64,000 nt of DNA from Heliocidaris erythrogramma (Eukaryota > Echinodermata > Echinoidea > Camarodonta > Echinometridae), in NCBI GenBank assembly GCA_025617745.1, contig CM046873.1, forward strand, positions 28,099,410 through 28,163,409, in the 5' to 3' direction. The position numbers and the translations under genes are program-made. The notes beneath the pieces were generated by a model that had not been told where the DNA came from, searched no databases, and saw only the letters and a program-made list of their open reading frames with translations. Of this stretch, positions 23,303 to 33,100 are shown piece by piece. Position 1 is the stretch's first letter. Each line of letters begins with the position of its first letter.

Positions 23303-23896
23303 TTGGCAAGGAAGATGGAATCAATCAAATTCCAGTTTAAAAGAGCTGCACAGTCATCAATTACATACGCTTGTAACCTAGGTAGACAACAAGAAATTAT
23401 ACTCCATCGTCTTCGAGTTGGAGTGATAGGTCTCAACCATGATATATTAAGACTAGGTATTCATCCAATTACTGGTTGCTGTGACAGATGTCAACGGGTT
23501 AACTGTCGGCCATTACCTTATAGATTGCCCAAAATCAAGGCCGTACGTAGCGGGGGGGGGCAGTTGCCCCCCCCCCCCCCGAAATTTCAAAATCATACTT
23601 TTTTTAAATCGGGTTTAGACTTCAAGTTATGGGTTCCTTTGAAAGCGATCATCTTGCCCCCCCCCCCCCCCCAAGGAAAAAAATTCTGCGTACGGCCTTG
23701 CCCAAAATATATTATCGAGAGAGCGATGCTCCTGTCTGAACTGAATGAAACCAATGAAAGAAAAATAATTGAGTATTTGAAAAGTAGTGATCCCCAAATA
23801 CAAAGGGCTATTACACGTTTCGTTCTGCGAACGAAGCGTTTTTCGGGGAAGCTAGGCTTTAACCCTAGCCCTTCTTTCTCAGTAAAGAAGAACTAG
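23303..23896 (+). pseudogene. LINE ORF2 C-terminal remnant with insertion
   Basis: The frame gives HRLRVGVIGLNHDILRLG, then GCCDRCQRVNCRPLPYRLP and, beyond the insert at 23536-23697, PKYIIERAMLLSELNETNE. This matches the His/Cys tail after RT in I-clade and Jockey-type LINEs. The 111-odd residues made of Pro/Gly runs belong to the inserted element, not to the LINE. Confidence 0.75.
23536..23697. mobile_element. Small TIR element nested in the LINE
   Basis: An 11-base target duplication (TTGCCCAAAAT at 23525-23535 and 23698-23708) flanks a ~162-base insert. Its ends are GGCCGTACGT and GCGTACGGCC. The insert carries polyG and polyC runs (23551-23580 and 23656-23672) that could pair. It is non-coding and non-autonomous. 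The exact edges are uncertain by a base or two. Confidence 0.85.
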
Positions 23897-24080
23897 GGAT
23901 ACTAGTAGTAGGCCTATTGTGTATTTTATGTAGGTCTGAGTTTCAACGCTAAATGTATTTTCTTCCTTTGTGTATATTATAAGAGTTATGTCTTAATGTA
24001 TAAATGATGCACACAGTTAATTGTGCATTTAGAAGCCCCCTTTTCTACTAACTTAGCCCACAAGTGTTTTCATCTCATTA

Positions 24081-24740
24081 ATTGATAATTATCCAAAATA
24101 CTTGTTCAACCCATCAGTAAGCACACTGAGGTACAACAGCGCCCCTGTGTCTATGCATGAGTTACATGTACCTATATGTAACCTAGGCATGTACGAAAAA
24201 ACGGCGCAAAGTACCGCTCCGTATCGATACGATTGCATCTATGAAATAGTTAGGCAAGCGCTAGTTGGAACTGAGCTGAAGCATGTGGTGTTTTGTTAAT
24301 TTCTTACTAAGTTTTAAATACAGATGTAGGTCTATATAAAGTAATAAAAGTTTACTTGATTCTAAATGTAAATTAAAAGAGAGAAGGAGTCGGGCAGAAA
24401 TACTGAATTTGAATTACATGCCGGGATTACATGTATAATGTAATTGGCAACAATAGTCAAATTTGACTGATTGCCGATACCATACAACGAAAGAAAGAAG
24501 AAGAAGAATTTCAAGAAGGTAAATTAAACTTTTTGGAGTTGCAATCTGCCCGAATTTTATTCCAAATCAGGGACGTTCCAATCATTTGGTGAGCTCAATT
24601 TCAATGTAATCAATGTATAAATCAATGTTCGTTCAATATTTTAGCATTGTAAATTTTGAATGGCTGTAGGCTAGAGAAGTTTATTGTGCTGGATCTGGAT
24701 GAAGAGTGTGAGCGAGAACTACTGCCGTACTGACTACTGC
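24081..24740. other. Sequence without recognised gene
   Basis: I see no gene in this stretch. It is AT-rich and leads into the inverted duplications of the next block. Confidence 0.4.
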
Positions 24741-24745
24741 ATACA

Positions 24746-26250
24746 CTACACTACAGTCTAACGTCCGTGCGCATTGACTCGCCACCGTTGTTAACTCGCC
24801 ACTCACCTGTCACTTACTGTCAGAACTCGTCCTCTAAAAATTATCTGCATCGCTTCAGACTTTGTTGTGGCTACATTGAATAGGTCAAAATATATTCTTC
24901 TGCCGTTGGAAGTCTCTTGTAAGATCCGGCGCATGAATAAGAGTTGGGCGCGATCAAAGTTTAACTAGCACACACACTCCTGCAATAGCCGGTGGATGGA
25001 GCTCGGGCGACAAAGACTAGACCATTCCCGGGTACATTTCTGTAAAATAGTTGGTATTTTCTGTCGCATGTACTAAAGGTATGGGGGAAAAAATAAGATA
25101 AATATTTTAAATACTTGCTTTCAAATTCAGCCCTTAAAAATCTCACTCCTACCTCAAATGGCCGTTAGGAAGAACTTTTTATATTTTCAGCAAAATCCAA
25201 AGTCAAAATCTTGTCCAAAACCGGAGAAATCCCCGCCGATTTGTTTCGCGATCGCGTGTTGTTTACAAACTGCCGATGCCTTAGACTAAAATCGGCCAAT
25301 ACAATTTTTGTCCACGAAGAAACTCGGGATCGCAAGCGCACATCGATCTTTACGATCGCGCACACAGAAAATCGGAACTTTTCCGTGTACGCCATAGGGA
25401 CCGAATTTTTGAGGACAAAACTCTTTTGGGGAGATGTCAGCGCCCGCGGCGACCAGGAAATGTACACAATGACTCCGGTAGCTCGTTTCGCGAGAATCAA
25501 CAGTAAATTACGGATTTGATTTTTGAAAATATCTTTTCCAACATTGGTGAGTTGAATTTATTGTATTTCTTGGATATTTTGGGGTCGGTTTTTGAAAATT
25601 AAATGCCGATTTTGAGTGAATATTGGTGACTTTTGTGCAGTGGTGTTTTAAAAAGATGAGGTGTATGATTGCCTACATTATACACACGAAGTATAGGAAT
25701 GTAGCTATGAGTGGACTAGACCTCCCTACTCAACAATAGTTGTAGCCCAATATGATGACGGAAGTTGACAAAATTTGCTATCGAGATGAAGATTAAAATG
25801 TACTGATCAAGCTGGTACCATTTTAAAAGAGGGGGTGGTGTGATCTAAAAAAATAGAAGGGGGTGGCGGTTTAACGTAGAACCCTCTACAAGAAGGTGGC
25901 GAGTCTGCGTAGATCTGGCACATGTGTTGTGTGTATGTATGACGTGCCTGTGTGGTGTGCGCATGCGCGCAGTATTGGATTTGTAACTACAGGTAGAGAT
26001 CGATGGGCGCGACTCAACAGCAGCCACCTATTGAGTCGCCATCCCGGAAGTACGTATATAGTGACGTCATTCTCTTTAAAATGGAGCATTTTCATGAATC
26101 ATGCTTTTGAGATATTTTAGGGGATACATTGATGTTTTCATATTAAATCAAGATTTTGGCAAGAATAAAGTTTAATTTAGCAGTATAGGAAGTTTAAGGC
26201 CGTTGGGTGGCGACTCAATGCGCATGGACGTTACAGAATACAGTCCCAGA
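24746..26250. repeat. Outer inverted repeat (TGGCGAGTCAATGCGCA)
   Basis: The 24751-24793 sequence (ACGTCCGTGCGCATTGACTC then GCCACC) is mirrored at about 26197-26235 (GGTGGCGACTCAATGCGCAT). These arms bracket the larger arm at 25035-25735 and suggest a composite mobile element. Confidence 0.6.
25035..25735. repeat. Left arm of a ~700-base inverted duplication
   Basis: This sequence is found inverted at 27300-27518 plus 28892-29360, where a LINE splits it. Both arms keep a 111-codon open frame (25165-25500 minus and 28897-29232 plus) with a similar protein and few changes. The opposite strand is also open. I do not recognise the protein and cannot say that it is expressed. Confidence 0.85.
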
Positions 26251-26454
26251 TTAAATTTTGTACGGGTTATGATGTTAAACTAAGTGACCAGCCGTATTCC
26301 GTAATGCTATCGTCCCGCCATGCCCGCGGCCGCGGCTAGCCTGGAAAGGCTCTTTCACTTTCAGAGTCTTTGATAGGCACGCCTTCAAAAAAATCATCTT
26401 TCACAAATTGCTCCCAAATAAAATTTTTCTTGTAGTAGGGCCTATAGGCTATGG

Positions 26455-26905
26455 CTAGAGTGCCCAAGTCTGCGCAGTGCCCATGTCTGCGCACACGCGT
26501 AACTGCGCGATTCTAATAAAACAAAACACGCAACGAACACAAACATTTCATCTTTATCACAGCGATAGGTATTCATGCAAAAAACGAGTCAAAATATTGA
26601 AAAAAGGTCTTATTTCATGCATTTTATTCACAAGCCTCAAAATGTTGTCGTTCACGTAAAAACTCCCGAACTGCGTGTAAAATGAATGAGTGCGCAGACA
26701 TGGGCACCATTGTTTTTTTCAATGTTGAAATGACACGGCTGCCATTTCTTGTGTATATGCCATTGTTCTTGTTCGAATTTTTACTAGAATTTTTGCAAAC
26801 TTACTCTTTAGAATATCAGGAATAATATAAAATTAAGCTTTGGAGGGATATTAAAGAAATTCTTGTGAATTTCAGGTCAAAATCTTAGGTGCGCAGACAT
26901 ACATG
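26455..26905. mobile_element. Possible foldback element with TGCGCAGACATGGGCA ends
   Basis: TGCCCATGTCTGCGCA (26478-26493) is inverted at about 26690-26706. A further CTGCGCA copy lies at each side. It is non-coding. Confidence 0.5.
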
Positions 26906-27059
26906 TAGGGCTCCCCATCATACATCATACTCTGATACTCCACAACAAATCATGAAATTGGGAAGATTAATATTAAATCTACTACATATTTAACAAATAA
27001 GAAAACATAAACAGACCAAGTCACCAAGGCAAAAAAAATTAGAGGCAAAAAATGTGTCC

Positions 27060-27518
27060 TGAACATGTGGCCGCATTCACACATGTATACAGCTTTACTA
27101 TACTTCGTGTGTACACTTTTGTACGGTCATACACCTCAACACATACACCTCAAACACCACTGCACAAAAGTCGCCAACATTCACTCAAAATCGGCATTTG
27201 ATTTACAATGCCGACACCAACATGTCCATGAAAATAGATTTATAATAAATTCAACTCACGGATGTTGAACTTGAAAAAGATAATTCCAAAAATAAAACCT
27301 GTAATTTACCACTCATACATGTAGCTACATTCCTATACTTCGTGTGTAGAATGTAGGCAGTCATAAACCTCAACTTTTTAAAACACCACTGCACAAAAGT
27401 CATCATCATTCACTCAAATCGGCATTTAATTTGCAAAAACCAACCCCAAAATATCCAAGAAATATAATAAATTCAACTCACCGATGTTGGAAAAGATATT
27501 TCCAAAAATGAAATCCAT
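27060..27518. repeat. Two inverted copies of the 25500-25735 segment
   Basis: 27065-27295 and 27310-27518 both resemble the inverse of 25510-25720 (for example CACCACTGCACAAAAGTC in each). The second copy is closer to the left arm and continues after the LINE at 28892. Confidence 0.75.
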
Positions 27519-28891
27519 AATGCACAAGCATCCATGAGCATCCATGAGCATCTTGATGATCACCACATTCTGTCAGATGCTCAGCATGGTTTCCGCAAGA
27601 GAAGATCCTGCACATCTCAACTCCTTCTCACCATCCAAGATCTCACTAGCAGTGTCGACTCAAAGGACCAGATTGACGTTATTCTGTTAGACTTATCAAA
27701 GGCTTTTGATAAGGTCCCGCATGGAAGACTCTTGCATAAAATCCACTACTATGGAGTCCGTGGTAAAGCCCATAACTGGATTAAGGATTTCCTCACTGGT
27801 CGCTCTCAAAGGGTTCTACTCAATGGTTGCACTTCTCACACCTCTCCTGTCCTCTCGGGCGTTCCGCAAGGCAGCGTCGTCGGACCTCTTCTCTTCCTTC
27901 TCTTCATCAACGATCTTCCTGACTGCATATCACCCAAGTCCACGGCAAGATTGTTCGCAGACGACTGCATCCTGTACAGGACGGTGAAGAGTGAGGAAGA
28001 TGCCCAGAGCCTTCAAAAAGACCTAGACAACCTCCAGGAATGGGAAAAAGACTGGCTGATGCACTTCCACCCGCAGAAATGCCACATCATGCATGTCTCT
28101 AACAAAAGGAAAATGTCTCAGACATCCTTTCCTTACTTCATCCACGGAGAGCAGCTACAAGTAACAGATTCTGTAAAATACTTGGGTGTCAACATACAGA
28201 GTAACCTGAAATGGAATCACCATGTACATGTGACAACCAAGAAAGCCAACTCAGTTCGAGGCTTCCTGCAGAGAAACGTGAGAGCCTGCCCTCCGAAGAC
28301 AAAGGCATTACTCTACAAGACCTTGGTACGCCCTGTGATGGAGTATTCTGCAACGGTATGGGACCCATCTACCCAAGAGAACATTAGAAAGGTGGAAATG
28401 GTTCAACGTCGATATGCCCGCTTTGTCCTGGGTGACTATCGGCGCACCAGCAGCGTAGCCACCATGCTGAAACATCTTCACTGGACAAGTCTACAAGAGA
28501 GGAGGGCGCAACAGAAAGTGTACATGGTCTACAGCATTCTTCATGGTTTGGTTGATCTCCCTGTCACCAACTTCACCCCAGTTGCTGGCCCACAGACCCG
28601 CGGGAACCCACATAAGTTCAGGGTTCCCTTTGCTAGAACTCACCTGTACCAAACAACGTTCTACCCAGACGCTATCAGACTGTGGAATTCCCTGCCACCT
28701 GCTGTCGTCAACTGCACCTCCTTGGAGCTCTTCAAGCAGAAGGTGCAACATGTGAAGCTCCGTTGAGCTTCAGGACTGTTTTTTTAGCTGCACATAATTT
28801 GATTGTAGAGCAATTTTTACTTGCACTGTACGCTCGGCACTCGACAAGCACACGATCTGTACCAGACTGGAAGAAGAAGAAGAAGAAGATT
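27519..28891 (+). mobile_element. 5'-truncated LINE insertion with intact RT region
   Basis: The left duplicate arm shows that the target sequence AATCCATAA..TTTACTGTTG is continuous elsewhere, so the insertion limits are visible. The element starts inside the RT, has a short 3' UTR (28767-28875) and ends in a GAAGAAGAAG tail at 28872-28890. A short direct repeat (CATCCATGAG) marks its 5' end. It is relatively young, because the ORF is unbroken. Confidence 0.85.
27534..28766 (+). CDS. Non-LTR retrotransposon reverse transcriptase (partial ORF2)
   Basis: This 410-aa open frame is a LINE reverse transcriptase (Jockey/CR1/L2-like group). It copies element RNA at a nicked target. Visible motifs are DAQHGFRKRRSC (~15-26), VILLDLSKAFD with the first catalytic Asp (~49-59), GVPQGSVVGPLLFLLFINDL (~109-128), LFADDCILY with the catalytic Asp pair (~140-148), YLGVNI (thumb), and the C-terminal RRYARFVLG and LWNSLPPAV segments common in these elements. 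The endonuclease and ORF1 are absent through 5' truncation, so it cannot move on its own. Met at 27534 is only the first Met of the truncated frame, not a natural start. Confidence 0.92.
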   Translation: MSIHEHLDDHHILSDAQHGFRKRRSCTSQLLLTIQDLTSSVDSKDQIDVILLDLSKAFDKVPHGRLLHKIHYYGVRGKAHNWIKDFLTGRSQRVLLNGCTSHTSPVLSGVPQGSVVGPLLFLLFINDLPDCISPKSTARLFADDCILYRTVKSEEDAQSLQKDLDNLQEWEKDWLMHFHPQKCHIMHVSNKRKMSQTSFPYFIHGEQLQVTDSVKYLGVNIQSNLKWNHHVHVTTKKANSVRGFLQRNVRACPPKTKALLYKTLVRPVMEYSATVWDPSTQENIRKVEMVQRRYARFVLGDYRRTSSVATMLKHLHWTSLQERRAQQKVYMVYSILHGLVDLPVTNFTPVAGPQTRGNPHKFRVPFARTHLYQTTFYPDAIRLWNSLPPAVVNCTSLELFKQKVQHVKLR

Positions 28892-29360
28892 TACTGTTGA
28901 TTCTTGCGAAACAAGCTATCGGAGTGATTGTGTACATTTCCTGGTCGCCGCGGGCGCTGACATCTCCCCAAAAGATTTTTGTCCTTAAAAATTCGGTCCC
29001 TATGGCGTACACGGAAAAGTCCCAATTTTCTATGTGCGCGATCGTGAAGATCGATGTGCGCTTGCGATCCCGAGTTTCTTTGTGGACAAAAATTTTATTG
29101 GCCGATTTTAGTCTAAGACATCGGCAGTATGTAAACAACACGCGATCGCGAAACAAATCGGCGGGGATTTCTCCTGTTTTGGACAAGATTTTGACTTTGG
29201 ATTTTGCTGAAAATATCAAAAGTTCTTCCTAACGGCCATTTGAGGTAGGAGTGAGATTTTTAAGGGCTGAATTTGAAAGCAAGTATTTAAAATATTTATC
29301 TTATTTTTCCCCCCATACCTTTAGTACATGCGACAGAAAATACCAACTATTTTACAGTAA
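28892..29360. repeat. Right arm of the inverted duplication (distal half)
   Basis: It continues the right arm after the LINE and pairs with 25035-25510. The frame at 28897-29232 mirrors the one at 25165-25500. Confidence 0.85.
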
Positions 29361-29364
29361 TGTA

Positions 29365-29735
29365 GCCATGAGTGTAATTTACTGTCAGTTCTGGCGAAGC
29401 GGTGTGTCGGAGTCATTGTGAACATTTCTTCTTGGTCACCGCATCTCCCCCCCCCCAATTCTGTCGGCAAAAATTTGGTCCCTATCGCGCACACGTAAAA
29501 GTCCTGATTTTCCGTGTGCGTGGTCGTAGAGATCGATGTGCACACGATATCGAGTTTCTCTGTGGACAAAAATTGATTTAGTCTAATTATCGGCAGAATA
29601 AAAACAACATGCGATGGCGTAAAAAAGTCTGTGAGGATTTCTTCGGTTTTGGACATGATTCTGACTTCGGATTTTGCTTGAAATATTAGAAGTTCTTCCT
29701 AATGGCCATTTAAGGTACACATGTAAGAGTGAGAT
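29365..29735. repeat. Third, more diverged copy of the arm
   Basis: The stretch from TTTACTGTCAGTTC to AGTGAGATTTTTA follows the order of 28892-29265 with more changes. This shows that the arm is a repeat family, not a single duplication. Confidence 0.75.
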
Positions 29736-29739
29736 TTTT

Positions 29740-30055
29740 ATACTGCTGTCTATGCTTGCAAGATATTAGCACAATTAAATTTTCAGGCTGTTTTGGCCAG
29801 CAATCTTGCTCTTTTGAAACAGACATTTGAGATCGAGAATGCACACTCACCTAAGGGAAGCAATTTTGGTCTGTTGTGTGAGGGTTTTTTTTATAGATAA
29901 CCTTGCGTACATGTATGTGTGCGTGCCCTGGGCTTTCACAATTTGCAAACCTGAAGTTATTAATTATCTTTCAAACGATTTTGGTACCTTGCAGTTGAAA
30001 TTCATGTCCAATTTTGTTATAAATTGCATTTTTTTTTTCTTGCAGGCAAATCACC
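29740..30055. other. Region upstream of STRAP, likely with 5' UTR intron
   Basis: TTTTTTTTTCTTGCAG at 30031-30046 is a strong acceptor nine bases before the STRAP start codon. This implies a non-coding first exon upstream that I cannot place. No TATA box is evident. Confidence 0.5.
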
Positions 30056-30176
30056 ATGTCTATTGCAGCTCGTCAGACGGCAATCAGCTGTCCTGGTCAC
30101 ACCCGACCTGTCGTTGACCTTTCCTTCAGTGAGATCATACCGCAGCATGGCTACTTCATGATTAGTGCCTGTAAAG
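30056..30176 (+). CDS. STRAP: STRAP exon 1 (coding)
   Basis: It starts at the ATG and ends in phase 1 at GTTGGT. It encodes the first blade ([19 protein letters not shown] and GYFMISACK). Confidence 0.95.
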
Positions 30177-33100
30177 GTTGGTCTTACATAGCTGTACGAG
30201 CTCTTTGGCTTATCAATCTGGTACTTGCCTACGGAGCTGTACACGCGATCCTATTATGGCCCGTGTTGGAAAGAGTCAACACAAAAATACTACGCCTCAT
30301 AATCACCCATTCCCACGCACGGTGAACCTTGCAAACCACCCTCGGTATTTGCTGTGGTGGTTCTGGTCATATTTCAATTCTAAAGTTATCAAGGTACACA
30401 AAATCTCAAAACTTATCTACAAAAATTTGGCAGCGTGGATAGGATTCAGCTTACCTTCCGCATGAGGTTGATGGGACATCGGCTTTATTTCGCCAAAGTT
30501 ATAGGGTTAGTGTTTCAGCAGGGTTTTAGTTAAAAGGTTTAGGGGTAGGTTGAGGTTGGGTATTGTGTTGGATCCAGGGTAAGCGTATGGCAGTGACTGC
30601 GGAGCAGTTGTCACTGGAGCATTTTTAAAGAACTCCAAATTGATTACCCCCTTTCCCCCTTCAAGGGGTATACATGTATGTAGTTGCCCTTGGGTTGCCC
30701 TTGTCAGGTGTAGAGGTCATTATCTTTCATAATTTTTTTAACAGTTTGATAAACAAAGTACAATTAAACACTTTCATTTTTCAATAGAAATTTAGATAGT
30801 GCATGTACCTTTGGGTTGATTACCCTTTGAACAGTCTATATTTATCATTTATTTCAGATGGCAAGCCGATGCTGAGGCAAGGTGAGACTGGAGATTGGAT
30901 CGGGACCTTTGACGGCCACAAGGGGGCGGTGTGGGGTGCAGCTCTTAATAAAGAAGCCACCAGGGCTGCAACAGCTGCTGCAGACTTCTCTGCGTAAGTG
31001 ACGATGTTCGAGTGGTGTTTAATTTGGTTTAACTAAATAGGCGCGATGATTCGTTGGTAAAGCAGGGGTCTCTTTATATCTGTTAGTACCTGGGGTCGAA
31101 ACCAAGCAGATGTGCTAGTCCCCTTTGGTAAGGCATTAATCCTCATTACCAAGTCCCTTGGAGAGAATAATGCTGTCTGTCCCCTTAAATTTATGAGCAT
31201 ACATGTACTTTCCTGGCAGTCAGGTAAAATGAAAATAACCAACCAACCAACCAACCTATAATATCCTTTATATGAAGTATAATACTCAACAAAATCAGCA
31301 GTGCTCAGGTGGTCTCGTTCTGATAAGTTACATGTACATGTACATGTAAGTGTCAGTCTGTGAAATTCTGACATGATAAGAATCATCGCTAGCATAATTG
31401 TGTATTGAAAATCTGTTTGAACCAACAAAATATGAACCAAATTTAATGAAAACTAGATGAAAAACAATTCCCTGTCTACCATTAACATCGTTATTCCTTT
31501 GGGACAAGGTATTGGTGCAAACAGACCCAAATTCTCATATTTCTTTTGCTTTTAATTTAGCTGTCATTTTGTCAGCTATCTTTCTCTTTTCATATGTGCA
31601 GTATCATGCCAGATACATGTAGCATTGCTGTATATTTGCTGATTTCATTTTTAGCTCACCTGAGCTATTGCGATGGAAATTTGTCCGTCGTCCGTCGTCC
31701 GTTAACTTTTTATGCCTCCGCCCACCGAAGGTGGGTGCCGGAGGCATTATGTTTTCGGGTTGTCCGTCCGTCCGTCCGTCCGTCCGTCCGTCCCACTTCT
31801 CGTTACCGCAATATCTGAAGAATCATTTGAGGTAGGAATCTCAAACTTGGTACTAGTATGTATCCCCATACGAAGATGAACTGATTAGATTTTGGGGTAA
31901 GTAGGTCAAAGGTCAGAGGTCACAGAGGTCAATTTACATGAAATTACATGAAATTCTTGGTTTTTAGCACTGTTACCGCGATATCTCAAGAACTGTTTAA
32001 GGTAAGAACTTCAAACTTGGTACTAGTATGTATCCCCATACAAAGATGAACTGATTAGATTTTGGGGTAAGTAGGTCAAAGGTCAGAGGTCACAGAGGTC
32101 AATTTACATGAAATTACATGAAATTCTTGGTTTTTAGCACCGTTACTGCGATATCTCAAGAACTGTTTGAGGTAAGAACTTCATACTTGGTACTAGTATG
32201 TATCCCCATACGAAGATGAGCTGATTAGATTTTGGGGTAAGTAGGTCAAAGGTCAGAGGTCACAGAGGTCAATTTACATGAAATTACATGAAATTCTTGG
32301 TTTTTAGCACTGTTACTGCGATATCTCAAGAACTGTTTGAGGTAAGAACTTCATACTTGGTACTAGTATGTATCCCCATACGAAGATGAGCTGATTAGAT
32401 TTTGGGGTAAGTAGGTCAAAGGTCAGAGGTCACAGAGGTCAATTTACATGAAATTACATGAAATTCTTGGTTTTTAGCACCGTTACCGCGATATCTCAAG
32501 AACTGTTTGAGGTAAGAACTTCAAACTTGGTACTAGTATGTATCCCCATACGAAGATGAACTGATTAGATTTTGGGGTAAGTAGGTCAAAGGTCAGAGGT
32601 CACAGAGGTCAATTTACATGAAATTACATGAAATTCTTGGTTTTTAGCACTGTTACTGCGATATCTCAAGAACTGTTTGAGGTAAGAACTTCATACTTGG
32701 TACTAGTATGTATCCCCATACGAAGATGAGCTGATTAGATTTTGGGGTAAGTAGGTCAAAGGTCAGAGGTCACAGAGGTCAATTTACATGAAATTACATG
32801 AAATTCTTGGTTTTTAGCACCGTTACCGCGATATCTCAAGAACTGTTTGAGGTGAGAACTTCAAACTTGGTACCAGTATGTATCCCCATAGAAAGATGAA
32901 CTGATTAGATTTTGGTGTAAGTAGGTCAAAGGTCAGAGGCCACAGAGGTCAATTTACATGAAATTACATGACATTACTGGTTTTTAGCCTCGTTTGAAAA
33001 TGAAATGAAATAAATTTTTGTCTCCTGTGCATTTTAAGTGAAATGATTTGTAATTTTGTTGGACCAATCCTTTTTAGAGTGTACATGTATGCCATACATT

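Larger units (their letters stand above)
21660..24080 (+). mobile_element. Degenerate, internally deleted LINE (I/Jockey-like)
   Basis: The order is ORF1 remnant (21691-22720), a spacer with further ORF1-like frames (22714-23112), the start of ORF2 and then its C-terminus. The EN domain opens at about 23124 (ILQWNVQGLLGHGQEL, the start of an APE-type endonuclease). Most of the EN and all of the RT are missing. From about 23383 the C-terminal HRLRVG...GLNHDILRLG...CCDRC zinc-finger tail is present. A 0.16-kb element interrupts that tail. Many stops make it inactive. Confidence 0.75.

Noticed and set aside
23303..23896. 197-aa frame as a single gene
   Set aside because: It is a LINE remnant read through a small polyG/polyC insertion; the middle is not protein-like.
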